Shown in pieces: positions 25,301-38,600 of a stretch of 64,000 nucleotides of DNA; positions within the stretch are counted from its first letter, which is position 1; each line of letters opens with the position of its first letter. Source of the stretch: Pelecanus crispus (lineage: Eukaryota; Chordata; Aves; Pelecaniformes; Pelecanidae); the NCBI RefSeq assembly GCF_030463565.1, contig NC_134652.1:16779397-16843396 (forward strand). The letters are read 5' to 3'. Below the pieces are notes generated by a model that was not told the DNA's origin, ran no database searches, and was given only the letters and a program-made list of their open reading frames with translations. Position numbers and translations under genes: made by a program.

Positions 25301-28300
25301 ACACAGAGACAAAACAGAAAAGAAAAGCTGGACAAATTGATTCATGTCTCTTGCCAAAGGCTGCATAGCTGGAATCTAATGGCAAATTCCTACATAGAAA
25401 CCAGGGGTTTGAATTAGGACCAGCATGGTATTAAGTCCTCTCCACCTGTATCCAAGAGGAATCCACAAAACAGCCCCAAATCTACCCTGTGTTTACCATG
25501 AGTAAAGCCACACAAACACATTCCCAGCAGCATCCACGCACAACCGATGTTACGGCAGGACAATAACTGAGTCCCTTAACTGCACAACCCCATGCCCAGA
25601 AACCTTGCTAGAAACACTCTCTGCCCCTGCCTTTCGTACTTCTAGACGCTTTCAAAGACGAAGCACATAGATCCGCCCCTCCAGAGCTGAAACAGCACCT
25701 GGCCATTGCTCTTTGCTACCATTACTGTGCCACCATGTACCGTTCATCCACTTCAGGTTTCCCATTCCACATTTCTCTGGATTCCTGTCCAGTTTCCCTG
25801 CCTGCTGCAGCTGAGACCAGCCTTGTATACTCTTATTGTGGTATGGCACTTCAATGAGCTACTTAATTTTGAAAGGTCACTTTATTAGCAGCTCTTCCTC
25901 GCACAGAAAATTTGCCTTTGTATCATTATTGCTAATCAAAATGGAAATGTGAAGCAAACCCCTATTTCTACGCAAAGATAAAGCCCCCACTGGCTTTACA
26001 CACAATAACCCTGCCAATCCTCACTGCTGCACACGCTATAACCTTCAGAAAAAGCCATGTGCCCCATCTGCTGTTTTCATGTTAAAAAAGGAAGATGGAT
26101 GTACTCTACCTATAATCACAGTTTATATAACAGCAGCAAAAGGGAGACAAACATGTATTCAGGGAGGTTTTTGTTTGGTTTTTTTTTTTTGGCTTTGCTT
26201 GCAATTACAGAGTTATATTTTCTATATGCTGTGATCTCAGATTGCCTTACGACACGTCAAAAGACAATAAAATAAAGGAATAAATAGCTTCCTCTCTGAT
26301 CCCATGAATAAAATCAAATTCCAATGAATAATAAAACCTTGTACTAATAGGGTTGTGATTAAGACAGCAGATTAAAAAAAATGGGTCCTATATTGTGCTG
26401 AGATTCTTGCCATTCTAGTATCTTTTAGGAGTGAAGCCTGTGATCCCAGCCAAGTCACAAAGAAAGCTGTCTGTCACACACAACGTTCTTGCTTCAGGCA
26501 TGACAGCCCCATCATTTCATGGGGAGTGGATGGTGCAGGAGGTCAAAATCATGATGGATCAATTAATCCCTAAGGTAACTAGATCCAGGCCAGGGAAATG
26601 CCTTGGAAACTAGGGCAAAAATTAGACTTTAACTGGCAAAACCTGGTGATTGAACCTGTGGTGCAAGAGCTGTGCAAGCAGGCAGATTAACTCATGTGGC
26701 AGCAAACTTGCATCCAGATAGGTGAGACCTAGCTGTTTTAGTGGCTTTTACAGATTTTATATTGTTCTAACTCCATCCATGTGAAGGCAGAAGAAACAGG
26801 TTCAAGCAACATGAAATAGAGCATAAGGAGAACACAAGTAAGCCAAGAAAGAGAAGGAAGAGGTACCTTTGGGGCAAGGCATTAGCTGTGTTTGCCTAGC
26901 TGGGAAAGTGGAAAAGCTGGAAGCTGCAGATTTCAGGAGGAGCCTGATGTACCTAATTCAGTGGGCAAAATCCATCTCTGGTGCCATTTTGCGCACTTTG
27001 TACGTTGTCACTAAAGAGCTAACACTTCAAACACGCCACAGTAGATGAGTCTTACCATACAGGAGTAAAAGGATTAAAGAGCTTTTGAAAATAAGGCAGA
27101 TAATGGAAGAAAATCTCCCTCTATAATAACAAAATCTTTAGGCTGTGAGAAACAGCCAGGCTACTACCAAATACGAAGAGCAGGGCGATAAGCAGGCAGT
27201 GCTAAAGAACACAAAACATGAGCAATTCTTTGCCTGGCTAAGCACAAAGGGAGACAGGACAGATGCGCACAGGCTTGTATTTCCCCAGGGAGAGGGAAGT
27301 AGCATCGTTTCCAATGTTGTGCCAGAGTAAGGAATCAATTAATGAGGATGTCTGAAGACAGTATTTCCAGAGCCAGATAGGAGCCATCCCAGATTTTGCA
27401 AGGAGATGAAAGAACCATAGTGGAATTATGTGGAATCATTTTAAGTACAAAAGGACTAGAAGACAAATTATTTCCTAGATTAAAAAAAAAAAAGATTTAA
27501 CAGAAGTCTAATGGGAATGGACTGTAGAGACATTAGAAGTGACTTCACAGTTAAGGTTGCTTTGAGGACTGTACTTCAGACTGACATTCTTGTAAGACAG
27601 CGTAACAATGATCACATTCAGGCCTCAGATTTAGCACAGTAACACTTCATAGGATGACTGACTTGTCTCTGAAAAATGTCAAGAAAACCATGTAGCAATT
27701 TTTGCCTAGGGTTATACTCATAAGGTCTTTAGGGGCAGAGAGAGTCCTTTTGTGAAGAGCACACAGTGCATAGCACAGTGGGTGCTGATCCTTGACCAGT
27801 GTCTCTAGACTTAGGACAAGTAAGCCATACTAGGTAACACTGCCTTTTTAGTTTGTGCTTTGCTTTTTTCACATTTAAACAGCTAACACGGAGAGAATCG
27901 GCCTTTTGGCTATGGGAACCACTTAATAATATACAATTTAAACAGCAAGGAGCCATGGAAGAAAGCTGCTATTATGTGATGGCAGCCTGTGCTGGACAAC
28001 CTGGAACTAACGTAACACCCGGCTGTCTTTTGGACATCAGGTAAATTGGATATCCAAATCACTGCTATATTATGAGAAATCAAATTCTGTCTCAACAAAG
28101 GGCTCAAAGCAGACCTAAGCAACATCAGATACACATCTGTGATGTGAATCTGGAGATGAACCTATCCGGGAAGATAAAAGGGGGAGACGGAGGAGTATGC
28201 TTTGGAAGAAACACAAAATGTATGGGGAACACAACGTATTACCAGTGTCAAAGAAAACTGCAGTAGCAACACACCTTGATGTGACACATCAAGAAATTTG

Positions 28301-31300
28301 CATTTCAGCATGAGATTTCTCAAGTTTGACCTCAGTGAATTCTTTTGTGATATCTTTAATAGCCACTGGAATATTTTAAAGTCAACAAAGCAGTACTTCA
28401 ATCAGCCATCACCACAGAGCATCCAAATGCCTTCTAATACTAGAAGGAGGAAAAGAACTAAGAGGCACCTTAGAGAGGAACACCTCACTGCGGTGCTCCT
28501 CACCAGGTCCCCTTCCCAGTGCCGCTACCACAGCTCTGGATGATCCCATGGCATACGATGGCTCAGCCTGCTACCCAAGGGTCTGTAAAAAAATGCAGAA
28601 ACCCAGCTACCACCAGAAACCCAGTAATTTTACATTAAAGATTTGCAAGCTCATATGTCTGCCTTAACATCAGAATAACACAGTCTAACAGCATTAAACA
28701 GCAATGCCACTCTGATTTTCATGACTTTCAGTGCAGCCTAAAGTTTGTGTCTTTATTTTAATATAAACCCCTACTGGGAACAGCAGTAGCAGAGGAGCCT
28801 TAGATCCAATCCTGATTTCACTGAAACCAGCACCAAAACTGAATCTTTTTAGACGGTAGCAGCTGCCTCTTCTCATTACTGATCTATTCACTTTTATCAC
28901 TGTGGCATTGGGAACCTCGGTCACAGCTGGGGACTCCACTGTGCTCCATGCTGTACAAACACAGAACAAAGGCAATACCCTGTCTTTAGAGGGCTGATAG
29001 CTAAATCTGAAATGAATGCTGGAGGGACAGAAAAGAGGAGGAATCCCAAGAGAAGAGGCAGCACTATCAGTCAGCATGACTGATATAACTGAACTCTGCC
29101 AGCTTTTCGGTAGACACTATTAAAAAGGAGGGCAAGGAAGGACAGGAAAAATAATCAGGTCACACTGCAGACATTTAGAAGAAATCCAGCTCCTGCGTGA
29201 GGGGCGACATGGGACCGAGCACAAAGGAGCTGGTTTGAAAGCTATCAGGCAGGGACGGCTGGGACATGGGGCTGAGGAGGCAAGAGCTGAGCTCCGGGCC
29301 CCGGCCAGTGGCCACTGGCAAGGCAGAGACCACAGGCCAGCAGCGCCGGGGAGCCAGAGGGGCCCGGCAGCACTGCATGGCCACATCCAGACCCCAGCAG
29401 CAGGGTGGGAGGGTTGCAGCCTGAGGAAGCCCTGCAGCCACTTCCCACCAGCCAGAAAAATGCCAGGCAGGCATGCTGCCTCCCTCAGGAGAAGGTCACC
29501 AGGGCCTGGGGCTAGTCTGTATAGAAACTGTATTGACGTTGTTTTCCCTGCCCCAGTATAGTTATAATCATGACAAAACAATGGATCTTTTTTGCTTTAT
29601 TTTACTAATAAGGCATTTGCTTTGTGAATAACGTACCATAGATCTGAGGTACCCTGTGGGGCCAGGTAGTATCTGCCCTGAATGCTATGTCCCATGTCCA
29701 GGAGAGGGATTCTGGGCCCTTTCTCCCCATGCACCGCAGAACTACCCACCACAACCTTTGACTACAAGTCAAACTAACAAACTGCAAGGACACCTCCTCT
29801 TTCCATGAACCCTAACACCTTTCCTGTGTAATCTAAAACTCTTTAGTGAACGTCTGTCCATGGACTCTCGCCAACTTACTCCTCTTCAGCTTCATTCATA
29901 TCCCAGGTAGGAAGGTTCTTCCCACTTGTGTCTGTTTGGCCCTTAGCTGGGTGGACTGCAAGGTTCACACATACCTGCTGTATCCTCAAAGTGTGCATGG
30001 GTACTTTCCAGTTGCCAACAATGATACCATTCCCTTACTCTCCTCATTTTAAAATGTCTTTAACTTTTTCGCTTCCCCATTTTGAGTGTACTGGAAGTCA
30101 GCAAGAGGAATGGCCCAATCCTACCTTTACCTCCTTGGCCTTTAGCACTCAGAAATTGCTGCATGCAGCTCTGATTGTCACCCTTACACTTGAAGATAAG
30201 AGCCCTAAGGCATCCTTCAGAGGCAGGGAAAAATGCAGTTCAGAGACTAGCAAAGATACACCATGTAAATGCTTCTCAGTCCAGTAGCTCCAAGCCAGTG
30301 TCCAGGTCAGGGCAGAATTACCATCTATAAAGAGGAGCCCCACAACAATCAGGTTTACTTCTGACATGAAAAATCAAGTAATCACACAAAAACAGCACAG
30401 CAAAATTAACAAACTATTGTAGCAACCAGTCTGGGAAATTGGAGCAACCCAGCAAGGAAGGAAGGATGTTTTCCTCCAGCTCTCCCACAGGATGATAATC
30501 ACCCAAAATTGGTAGCACCAACTGGCACCCAGAACACATTTGGGAATCCCATCCCACCATCAATTGTCAGCGCTCGAGCAAAGCAGTGCAATTTGAGTAC
30601 AGTGTGTTGTAGCACTCACGGGTTCACTTGACTGCTGTTGTTTTTTTCTGGGCCAAGGGGATACCAAGACTTGGCTCAGGACCCACAGCCAGCTCCCAAC
30701 AGTGCTGTTGGGTGAGATTTTTGTGGTCATAGCCTGGCAAATACAGAGAACAAAGGTACTTGGAAAGTCACAGCTCTCGTTTTTGTTTGTTACATTTGTG
30801 TAACTCCACAATGCTTCTTAGCTCTGGAGGTGCAATGGGCAAGCCACATGCTTGCATATGTATTTTGTAGCATGGTGGCATCTGCAAAGGATGAGAGCAC
30901 AAATTCCTTCTCATCAGCAATCCCCTGCAGACACCACCAAGTATGTCAGAGGCCACATCCCATGTTCCAGATGTGTAAACTCTCACAAGCTGGAATTGCA
31001 GTGAGGCACACCTGGATGCATGCCAGCATTTAAATAAGCTGGTGACATCTGGTCAGGGCTGCCAAGGCACACAGATAGACAGACTAGGCCAGCCGCAGAG
31101 CAGCACAGCATGCAATACCAGAGAGACGGAGATGCACAAAGCAGCCCAATTAACTCACCAAATTGAACAGAAGGGGGGCCTAGTGCTTTTGAAGGGGATT
31201 TGGGCAAGCTAGGATGTCAAAAACTGGAATATTGTACACAGATACCAGAATTCATATGACAATAACCTATACTGTCATTTCATGCAACTCTCCCATACTG

Positions 31301-34300
31301 ATCAGAAACTGCTTCTCTTCCCATCCCGCCTGACAGGTCATCTCTGTCTGGATTCACCCGGTTTCTCTGCAGAGCCCAGGGAGCAGCGATGTATTTGGAT
31401 CACGAGGACACGGAGTGACACGTGCGGGAGAGGATAGCTCCAGGCATCCCTGAGAGATTGTGAAGGATGTTCCCTGAAAGGCTTCCCGCTCTCCAAGACA
31501 CGACCAGCCGTAGCACGCTTGTCTCCCGCTATATGACAGCTCACAAGCGGGGCTGTAGGAATGCCCATATGGAACTCCCAAACCATAAAGCTACGTTTCA
31601 ACATTGAGTCTGAACTCCAGCAAAACAAAAAGGGAAACTAATGCCGGCTCCCCCGAGAACTTCCTGCCTCTGAAAATCAGAGCTGCCACATTACCACTCA
31701 AGAAGAAAGGATGTTTTGGCCGGACTCCAAATTATTAGAGCTTTATAGGCCAAAAGCAAACACAGTTAAAGTTCTCATAAGCCAGCTGGCAGGCAATTAT
31801 TTAAGCAGCTTATCACATTCCCCACTATCTACAGTTTCTGAAAAAGTTTATGAGGAAACTCTAGATAGCTTAATTGCAATTACCTAGCGTAGAGGTGAGA
31901 AAGGCTAAGAGCCAGGGAGCGAGGCTGTTGCACCTCGCAGAAAAGGGCCCAGTGCTCTTGTCAACACAACGGTAAGTGTAACGCATTACTGGGACGAGAG
32001 GCCAGGAACACACCGGACCTGTGAAGCTCTGAAACAAAGGGTCAGCCAAATTCATCACACCATGGGGCCACAGTCCCTCCCATTTCTCTCCCCAAGCTGG
32101 CTCCAAGGCCCCTGTGACTTGGGAGCACAGGAACCCCCAGTGTCAGCCCCCAGGATCACAGCACAGGTTTGGTGAGAGCCTGCTACTTCTGCACAAAAGC
32201 AGCACAGCAGGTCCATGCCTGAACCCAGCAGAGCACAGGTTCCAGCCTCGGCTCCCTGTTCTTGCCTCCAGCTAGGGAACAAGTGAGAATGAGATCCTAC
32301 AGAAAGAGCCAACTCAGGAACAAGTGGAAAATACAAGGCCTCAGCTGTGACCAGGAGCCTAATCCAGCTTACAGAGGGACAGTATTTCCAAGAGGAACTT
32401 GACTTCAGTGCAGCCATTAGATATTAGCCAACATTTCCACGCTGCCCTGCCTCCTTCCCATCTGTTCATGCCACTTATTAAACCAACACACACTTTAGAC
32501 TGTTGACCTTTAGGACAAGGAATTTGATTTCCCAGCACAGTGTCCAGCACTCAGTGCTTCAATTTCAGCCTGAACTAAGTGCCCAGGGACCTTTAAAGGA
32601 GTGTTAACGAAGCCCGGTGACATTTTCATATGCATGTAAATGTGCACACAGCAACAAGCAATGACTAGGCTGGCAAGGAGACCCAGATGCTGCTTTGGGC
32701 TATGTGGGCAAGCAATGCTCCCCCTTCATGCAAACAGACAATAAACTGAAGTGTAGCAGAACAAGGATCCTGTTGTCCAAGCCCATCCCAGGCCCTGGAT
32801 GAGAACAGGACAGGGTGTTACGTGCAAACATACAAAAATACTGCAAATGCAACACAGCCTTGAGTTCGGGTCCGGATGTATGCCTGACGGGGCTTGGACT
32901 GAGTAGGGGGTTAAATGCAATTCTAGATCTCAAAGATTTTAGCTGTGGAGAAAGGAATGTTTTAATAAGATTGTCCCCTGCTCCAGGCTATCTTCACAGA
33001 AAAGTAGCCATGCATTCAAACTTGGCTTTAACTCTGAAATCAACCATTTTTTCTGCATGACCCTCAGCAAGTCACTTTGACTTTCTGCCATCAACTCATG
33101 TTTACAGTGAACGTTTTCCTATTCGCAGTAAAACATAGATGGCAATTGTGTCTCCTTTCATCGCCTGTTTACAGCATGACCTCTCGATGTCCAGTTGTGC
33201 AGTGACACTCTATCAAGCCATTTTAGCAAGATGTCTTGTGCCTTTTTTCAGCATATCCTGGCTTCCAGGCCCATGGCTTTTTCCCCTTCCACTCATCCCA
33301 CCCCTGCCATATCAAATGGCCAACATGAACACTGACAGCCTGGCAAAGCATTTAGGCGCTGCTTGAATCAAACATTAAATGCGTTCATTAAACAGACAGA
33401 TGTTTCTCTTTTGAAATTGAGCACTCTGGCACACTGCAATCATCATTCTCAGTTATGAAGAGCCAGGCAGAGGCTAGAGAGACCACAAAAAGAAGAGGGA
33501 ACCACACAAATCAGCTTTTGTCGTGTTCAGTAACATTTGGTAAGGAGGTTAAGACAACCAGCTTTCATTTCCAATCTTTAAGTCAGCATGCTATAAGAGC
33601 ACATGCGCAGCATGAAAGCTTTACTAGCTAACTTGCACTACTCTCCAGATGAGAGGAAACAGGGGCAAAGGCACAGTCATGGAACATACTTTAAAAAAAA
33701 AAAAAAAAGCAATTGTTGTGGTCTTTGTGGTGATAGACCTGCAAAGCAAGAGATTGATTTGCTAGTGCTACCTCTGGGTGACAGGAAGCATTGGAGTAAA
33801 ACTTAGACTTGAGGCTTTGCTTTAACACAATCACTTGAGGGGTGGGGGGTATAAAGAGCAGGGGGACTACATCCTAAGGACAACTGTCAGCACGACACAA
33901 ATAAGTTCAGTAATTTGGACAGATCCAGGTCATGTTTAAAAGGCTTTATCCAAAAGAGCGTTGTAAGTATCAGCCACACAGAGCATACTCATCCCTTTAC
34001 CAGGTCCAGCATTTCAGGCACTCGCTGCTCAAACGTGCCACACTGAGCACCATCTCTTCAGCCCTCCTTCCAGAGCAACACTCTGCCCCAACCCAGGCAC
34101 CACAGCAGCTCCCCCAGATAAGCACAGCAAGTGCCATCAGGACAGGTCCCACTCAGCACCACTGCAAATCAGGCTGGGTATGAGGCATCAGCCCTCAACT
34201 GTATTGTGCAAGCCCACAAGAATTACCACCCAAAGGATACTCAGTTTGCAGCTCCATGCCACCCATGCAGGAAAGAGATATTACAGCTCTTCAGCAGTAA

Positions 34301-35264
34301 TCCAAAACCACTGTTCCAGTGAGGTGTTCATACAGTCCCCACTATTTTATTGGCAGCAGTCATAGAACGGTTATGCATATAAAAGTATGTGCTAAAGATT
34401 GATTGTGTGAAGCTTACAGTGTATGCATATTTAGAAAGCAAGAATAACGCATGTAGAGTGGACAAAGCAAAGGAGAAAGGGTTGGATGCAAAGCAAGTCT
34501 ATATAGTGCCATCACCCTACCAAACCCTGCAACTGCCAAGTGCTCGGTATTAGCTCTCGCTCTGCAGCTGCCGGAGAAACGAGCCAGCCTAGCCACTGCA
34601 CACCTCGGATCTCTGCAGGCAGCGAGGGCTGCGCCAGAGCAGGGCCAGAACTGCAAGGCGGGCACTTATCCTTGCTAACTTGCGTGCAGGGACACCCCTC
34701 CCTACGGAACAGTCCCCCTGCCCGAGGGCGGGCGGCTTAGAGCGGGATCTCTCCCCTTGCAGGAGGAGCGGGCGGTGCTTCCCCTGCAATGCAGCACAGG
34801 GACGCTGCAGGGAGCGCTCCCCAGCCGCTGAGGCGGAACCCACGGGGACGGGGGGGCGGCAGCAAACCAACACCGAGGTGCCCGCAGGGTGCCACCCCGA
34901 CCCCCGCTGTCCCGCGGGGCGAGCGGGGCTGCCCGGCAGAACGGCCGAGCGCCGGGGGCTGCCCGGCGCGGCGGGCAGGGGGGAGCTGCTGCCCCGCCGC
35001 AGCGGGGACGGCGAGACCCGGCTCGCAGCGGAAGCACGGCCGAGGCCGAGGTGCACCAGCCGGCGCCTGCCCGCCAGCAGCGCGCTGCGGACGGGTGCGG
35101 GGTGCCCGCAGCGGGCGGGGCCGGGCCGCGATCCGTAACGCGGCGAGGGGCAGGGGAGGGCGCCCGGGCGCCGCGGTGGGGGGTGAGGGGGTGCCAGCCC
35201 CCGGGGAGCCCCGCTCCTACCTGCCGCCGCGCCGCCCGCCGGGCGCCGGTGCTCCCGCCGCCAT
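10346..35264 (-). CDS. ARHGAP19: Rho GTPase-activating protein 19, 12 coding exons
   Basis: Stimulates GTP hydrolysis by RhoA; in mammals it is needed for cell-shape control in mitosis and cytokinesis. Coding exons, 5' to 3' on the minus strand: 35264-35221, 21672-21407, 16996-16916, 16576-16367, 15774-15548, 15006-14920, 13954-13889, 13161-12973, 12238-12140, 11561-11469, 10976-10914, 10402-10346. All join in frame with GT/AG borders to give 493 aa. The RhoGAP domain spans about residues 105-310. The arginine finger is R139 in [10 protein letters not shown], equivalent to human R143. Exon 5 carries the [13 protein letters not shown] helix. The tail is basic and serine-rich ([12 protein letters not shown]). 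The start is the ATG at 35264 ([10 protein letters not shown]...), which splices phase 2 into SDAIC. The N-terminus is about four residues shorter than human. The last exon is inferred and its 18 residues do not resemble the human end. Exons 1-11 are secure. Confidence 0.95.
20401..20415. repeat. (CA)n microsatellite in ARHGAP19 intron 2
   Basis: About seven and a half CA units. It lies in the intron between exons 2 (21672-21407) and 3 (16996-16916). Confidence 0.8.
22248..22862 (+). mobile_element. CR1 LINE, 5'-truncated 3' end
   Basis: The plus strand encodes the end of the CR1 reverse-transcriptase ORF: 166 codons without a stop, with [20 protein letters not shown] near the start and [16 protein letters not shown] near the end, stopping at about 22749. 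A short 3' UTR follows and ends in the CR1 tail GATGATCTTAAAGGTC...CCTATGATTCTATTCTATG. About 600 bp of a roughly 4.5-kb element remain, as usual for 5'-truncated insertions. The 3' end resembles the CR1-J/E type of birds, but the subfamily is from memory. It lies antisense to ARHGAP19, about 0.6 kb upstream of exon 2. The uninterrupted frame suggests moderate age. Confidence 0.93.
29120..29581 (-). other. GC-rich island with 153-codon open frame, unidentified
   Basis: Inside AT-rich intron 1, bases about 29190-29520 are sharply more GC-rich. The minus strand is open for 153 codons and ends in ELDFF followed by a stop. I do not recognise the product, and the composition is leucine-, proline- and alanine-rich, as random GC-rich sequence would be. 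It could be a retrocopy remnant, an unannotated exon or a chance block. No poly(A) tail or flanking duplication is obvious. Confidence 0.25.
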
Positions 35265-35660
35265 CTCATACCTGCCGCTCCGCCTCCCCATTGGCCCGCC
35301 GCACCACCCCTCCTCGTCCCCGCCCCGCCCGGGACGCGCATCGCCATTGGCTGCGGCCGGCACTGCCCCGCCGCCATTGGCCGGTTCGAACGGGCAACTG
35401 CCGATCCGCGCGCACGACGGGGCGGAGCGGGGGAACGGCCGCCCATGCCGCGCGCGGCATGCTGGGAGTTGTAGGCCGGCGGTGGGCTCGGCGGGCCCGC
35501 AGGGCCCCTCGGTGCGCGGGGAGACCCCTCAGGGCGGCAGCGCGGTTCCGCAGCGGGCCCGAGGCACGGCGGCGGCCGGCCAGCCTGCCCCAGCCATCCC
35601 CAGCCATCCCCGGCGTCGGCTGCCCGTGAGCTGCGGCAGGGGCCCGGGAGCCGTCAGCAT
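34560..35660. promoter_or_regulatory. CpG island and promoter of ARHGAP19
   Basis: A dense CpG stretch surrounds the first exon. On the minus strand, upstream of the start codon, lie three CCAAT boxes (35294-35290, 35350-35346, 35380-35376), a TTCGAA sequence (35385-35390) similar to cell-cycle CHR elements, and a ZNF143-type motif (35457-35474). Clustered NF-Y boxes are common in G2/M genes, which suits a mitotic RhoGAP. The TTCGAA lies upstream of the CCAAT boxes, not downstream as in typical CHR promoters, so its role is doubtful. The exact transcription start is not visible. Confidence 0.75.
35457..35474 (-). promoter_or_regulatory. ZNF143/THAP11-type site
   Basis: The minus strand reads CTACAACTCCCAGCATGC, a near-perfect match to the extended ZNF143 (Staf) promoter motif found near start sites of many housekeeping genes. 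It lies about 190-210 bp upstream of the ARHGAP19 start codon. Confidence 0.75.
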
Positions 35661-38600
35661 GTGGGGCCTGGCTGGCACGCTCCCACTGCTGGGGGGCGAA
35701 GGGGGCACGCCTGAGCATCCTTCATGTGGTGGAAGCCACCAGAGCACCTGGTAGGGGAGAGGAGAAGGGCCAACGCCTGCACAACCAGCACATGTGAGCC
35801 GTGGGCCTGTGCACAGCACCAGTACGGAGCTGTGGAAGTGCTTGTGGCACTGTCTTTTGGTGTCTTGTGCACACCTGACACCCCAAGCCTTAATATTCAG
35901 TTCAGTAGAAAAACAAAAGTTGCAGCCATTTTATTTCAAGGAAACTTATAAAATGTGGCTTATGTATAACCAGTGCAGCAGGAGACCCTGAGCCTGCAGA
36001 GACTACACCAAGTGCTCCAAGAAGCATGAGTTAACACCATAAACCCAAACTGACATCTCAGCTTGAGTATTTTTTATCTTTGCTCACTATCAAGGAGAAA
36101 TTAGAGGAACAGAGACACTGGAAAAGCAGTTTTATTTTTTTGTTTCCTATTTGTTTTTTTCCTTTGTGTGTGGAAGCGCCTGCCTTGCCCCTAGCTGTCC
36201 CTGTGCCCCCGCACACTTGCTGCACCTGGGTTTGCACAGAGCTTTCAGGTAGCAACCAAGAAAAGACAGACAACTTTTTAGAAACAATAAGTGAAACTGT
36301 AGATCAGACTGCTGAGGGGACTAGTCAATTAAAAAAATGTCAGATTAATTCCTAGATTTCAGCTGGAGTGGTCCCTTGGCATTTTAAACCTCAACACTTA
36401 ATTATCTTACTGCCAATCATTTTAGCGTAAACACCAAGGTTTCTTATACTGCTGCCCACAGGCGGGTTTTCCCATCCCTGCACCTTGGTGTGTGCCGAAT
36501 CCTGACTTTGAACTGGGGAGACCCAGGTGTGCCTGTGGGAAGCCCCAAAGGCTCTGCAGCATGCTCGGGGGAGGTGGTCCAGCTGGGTGCTGCATGGGCA
36601 CAGCCCCACGGGGCACATCCGTCCCTCTCAGCAGCATGCCACAGTGGACACACAACCCAGGCAGGTAGCTTCTAGGGTAAGGAAACGATGATATTTTCCT
36701 TCTCCTCCTGATTTTAAGCCTTGAAACTCAACGTGGCCATCTGCAACTGTCCCAGCCAGTCCAGGGGCCACGCAGCCATGGCTGGGGGCAGCCTGTTAGT
36801 GCCGTCCGCCTCTCCTCAAGCGTGCCTGGTATGCCTGCAGCCCACAACTCGGAGACCTCCTGCTTTGCAGCTGGTATCTGCAAGGTCAGGAGCCCTTCAT
36901 GACAATTTCCTGCACAAGCACAGACAAACACAGGTACACTGTCGGTGCCCACCGTAGCCTGCGGAAAGGAGTTGCACAGTTTAACAGTGTGCTGGGTGGA
37001 GAAATAGCCTGCAGCCACCTCCCAGCTTGAGCAATGAATGCCAAGTATCACTCCAGGTCCCTGTCTTGCGCTTCTCTGCAGGTAACTGCAAAATATTTGT
37101 GGCTGGCATCTGCAGGAGGCAGGACCCCACATCACCCTCACCCTGCCCCATAGCAGAGAGCCATGCTCAGCCTCCTGCGGCCCCCAAAGACACAGCTCTG
37201 CTCCCTGCCAGGGACAGCTGCTGGTGGTAAGCAGGCTTGACTCGCAGCCAGCCTCCCGGGGCAGGATGACGTCTCCTCTCCAAGGGTTTCTATTGCGTTA
37301 CATGATTAATTAGCTGATTAACAAGATGTTGTTGCAGAAGAATCTGTTCTCTGGACACCAGCTCAGGCGAACACCATCCTCTGTGCTAATGAAACTCTTC
37401 TGTTCCATACAGGCATGCACTAATTTAAGCAACAACATGCAAATGAAGAACAATACAGTGAGTAATCTGGAGCTTTTAAACGAGTTAGCTACAGCCTTCT
37501 CCAGGCCCTATCTCCAAGGAGAGAAAGCAGAAAGACAGATAGCTCTGGTGGGCCTGGAGCCGCATGTTACAGGTGTTGGGCGCTTGGAAGGTTACTGCTG
37601 CCTGTCTCCCCCTGTCCCAGTCCTGCCAGGCTGTGGGTTCCCTTCTGGCAGGATTAGAGCAGCAGCACCTCAACACAGCCCTGGGGCTCAAGGGTCCAAG
37701 TGAGAGCCCTGGGTGGGGAAGCAGGAAGGGGACAGTGCTCCTGGCAAGGCAGGACCACCACCAGTACAAGACTTCCTCCTCCATCACCACACTTTTAAAA
37801 GGATCATAGAAAAAAACAAAAAGCATGAGAGCCACAAAACTGGATTTGCAGCCTCCAGAAAGAAGCCTGCATTAAGACGCTGAACAAGCACAATCCCTTT
37901 AGCTTATTAGGAGACTGAGAAGCGTTGCAATTCCAGCATGTAAGCTACCATGGTAGGAAATGACAAAGGACTAAAGGCTTTTTAATATAGAAGAGGAAGG
38001 GAAAGCCAGCTACATTCACAAATACGTGTTCTTTGCAATGGGACCTGTATCCATACCCTCAGCTCCATTCTCTTCAGCATGCTTTGGCCAAACACCATCT
38101 TTCGGGCTCAGTGCAGAAGTAACTGGGCAAAAACAGATGCTCAGGCCAAGCTGAGATGGCTTGGCAGCTAAAAAGGTTGAGGATTATTTGTGCTGCTCAG
38201 GCCTAGCTGGCAGGAGGCGGTCAGAGCAGAGGAAAGTGCTCTTCTCAGGTCTCATGGATAAGGGAAAGGGCAAGGCATGAAGGTTTGCAGTAGCAGTTTT
38301 CCAGCCAATCTGAAGAAATTTGCAGCAAACTGTTCTGCCCCGCAACCAGGCACGGCTGATACAAGAAAAACAAGAGGCAGGACCGAAAACAGTGGCAGCC
38401 AAATGGCAGACACTCCCCCATGGCACAGATCCCCAGGCTGAGACCCAGTTCATCTAGGAGATGCTGCTGCCAAGAGGGAGTTTGTATAAGGAAGCTGGTT
38501 GTAGCAAAGGACTTTTCACCATCTCTGGCTTCTCTCTTTGGCCAACCCCATTACTCAGCCCTACTGCGTGTCTGCCAGGAGGGCATGGGACACGGGCAGC

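Larger units (their letters stand above)
21673..35220 (-). other. ARHGAP19 intron 1 (13.5 kb)
   Basis: This is over half of the gene and is AT-rich apart from a GC-rich island at about 29190-29520. Besides the CR1 copy it holds A- or T-rich tracts (26180-26190, 27481-27493, 33692-33707) and enhancer-like AT-rich blocks, for example 24830-24970 (octamer ATGCAAAT at 24901-24908) and 31660-31890. I recognise no second gene, RNA gene or additional mobile element in it. Confidence 0.75.

Noticed and set aside
34589-35754. Long open frames on both strands across the ARHGAP19 CpG island (285 and 321 codons)
   Set aside because: GC-rich shadow frames: Pro/Arg/Gly/Ala-rich, not homologous to anything I know, and the minus frame is out of phase with the true first exon.
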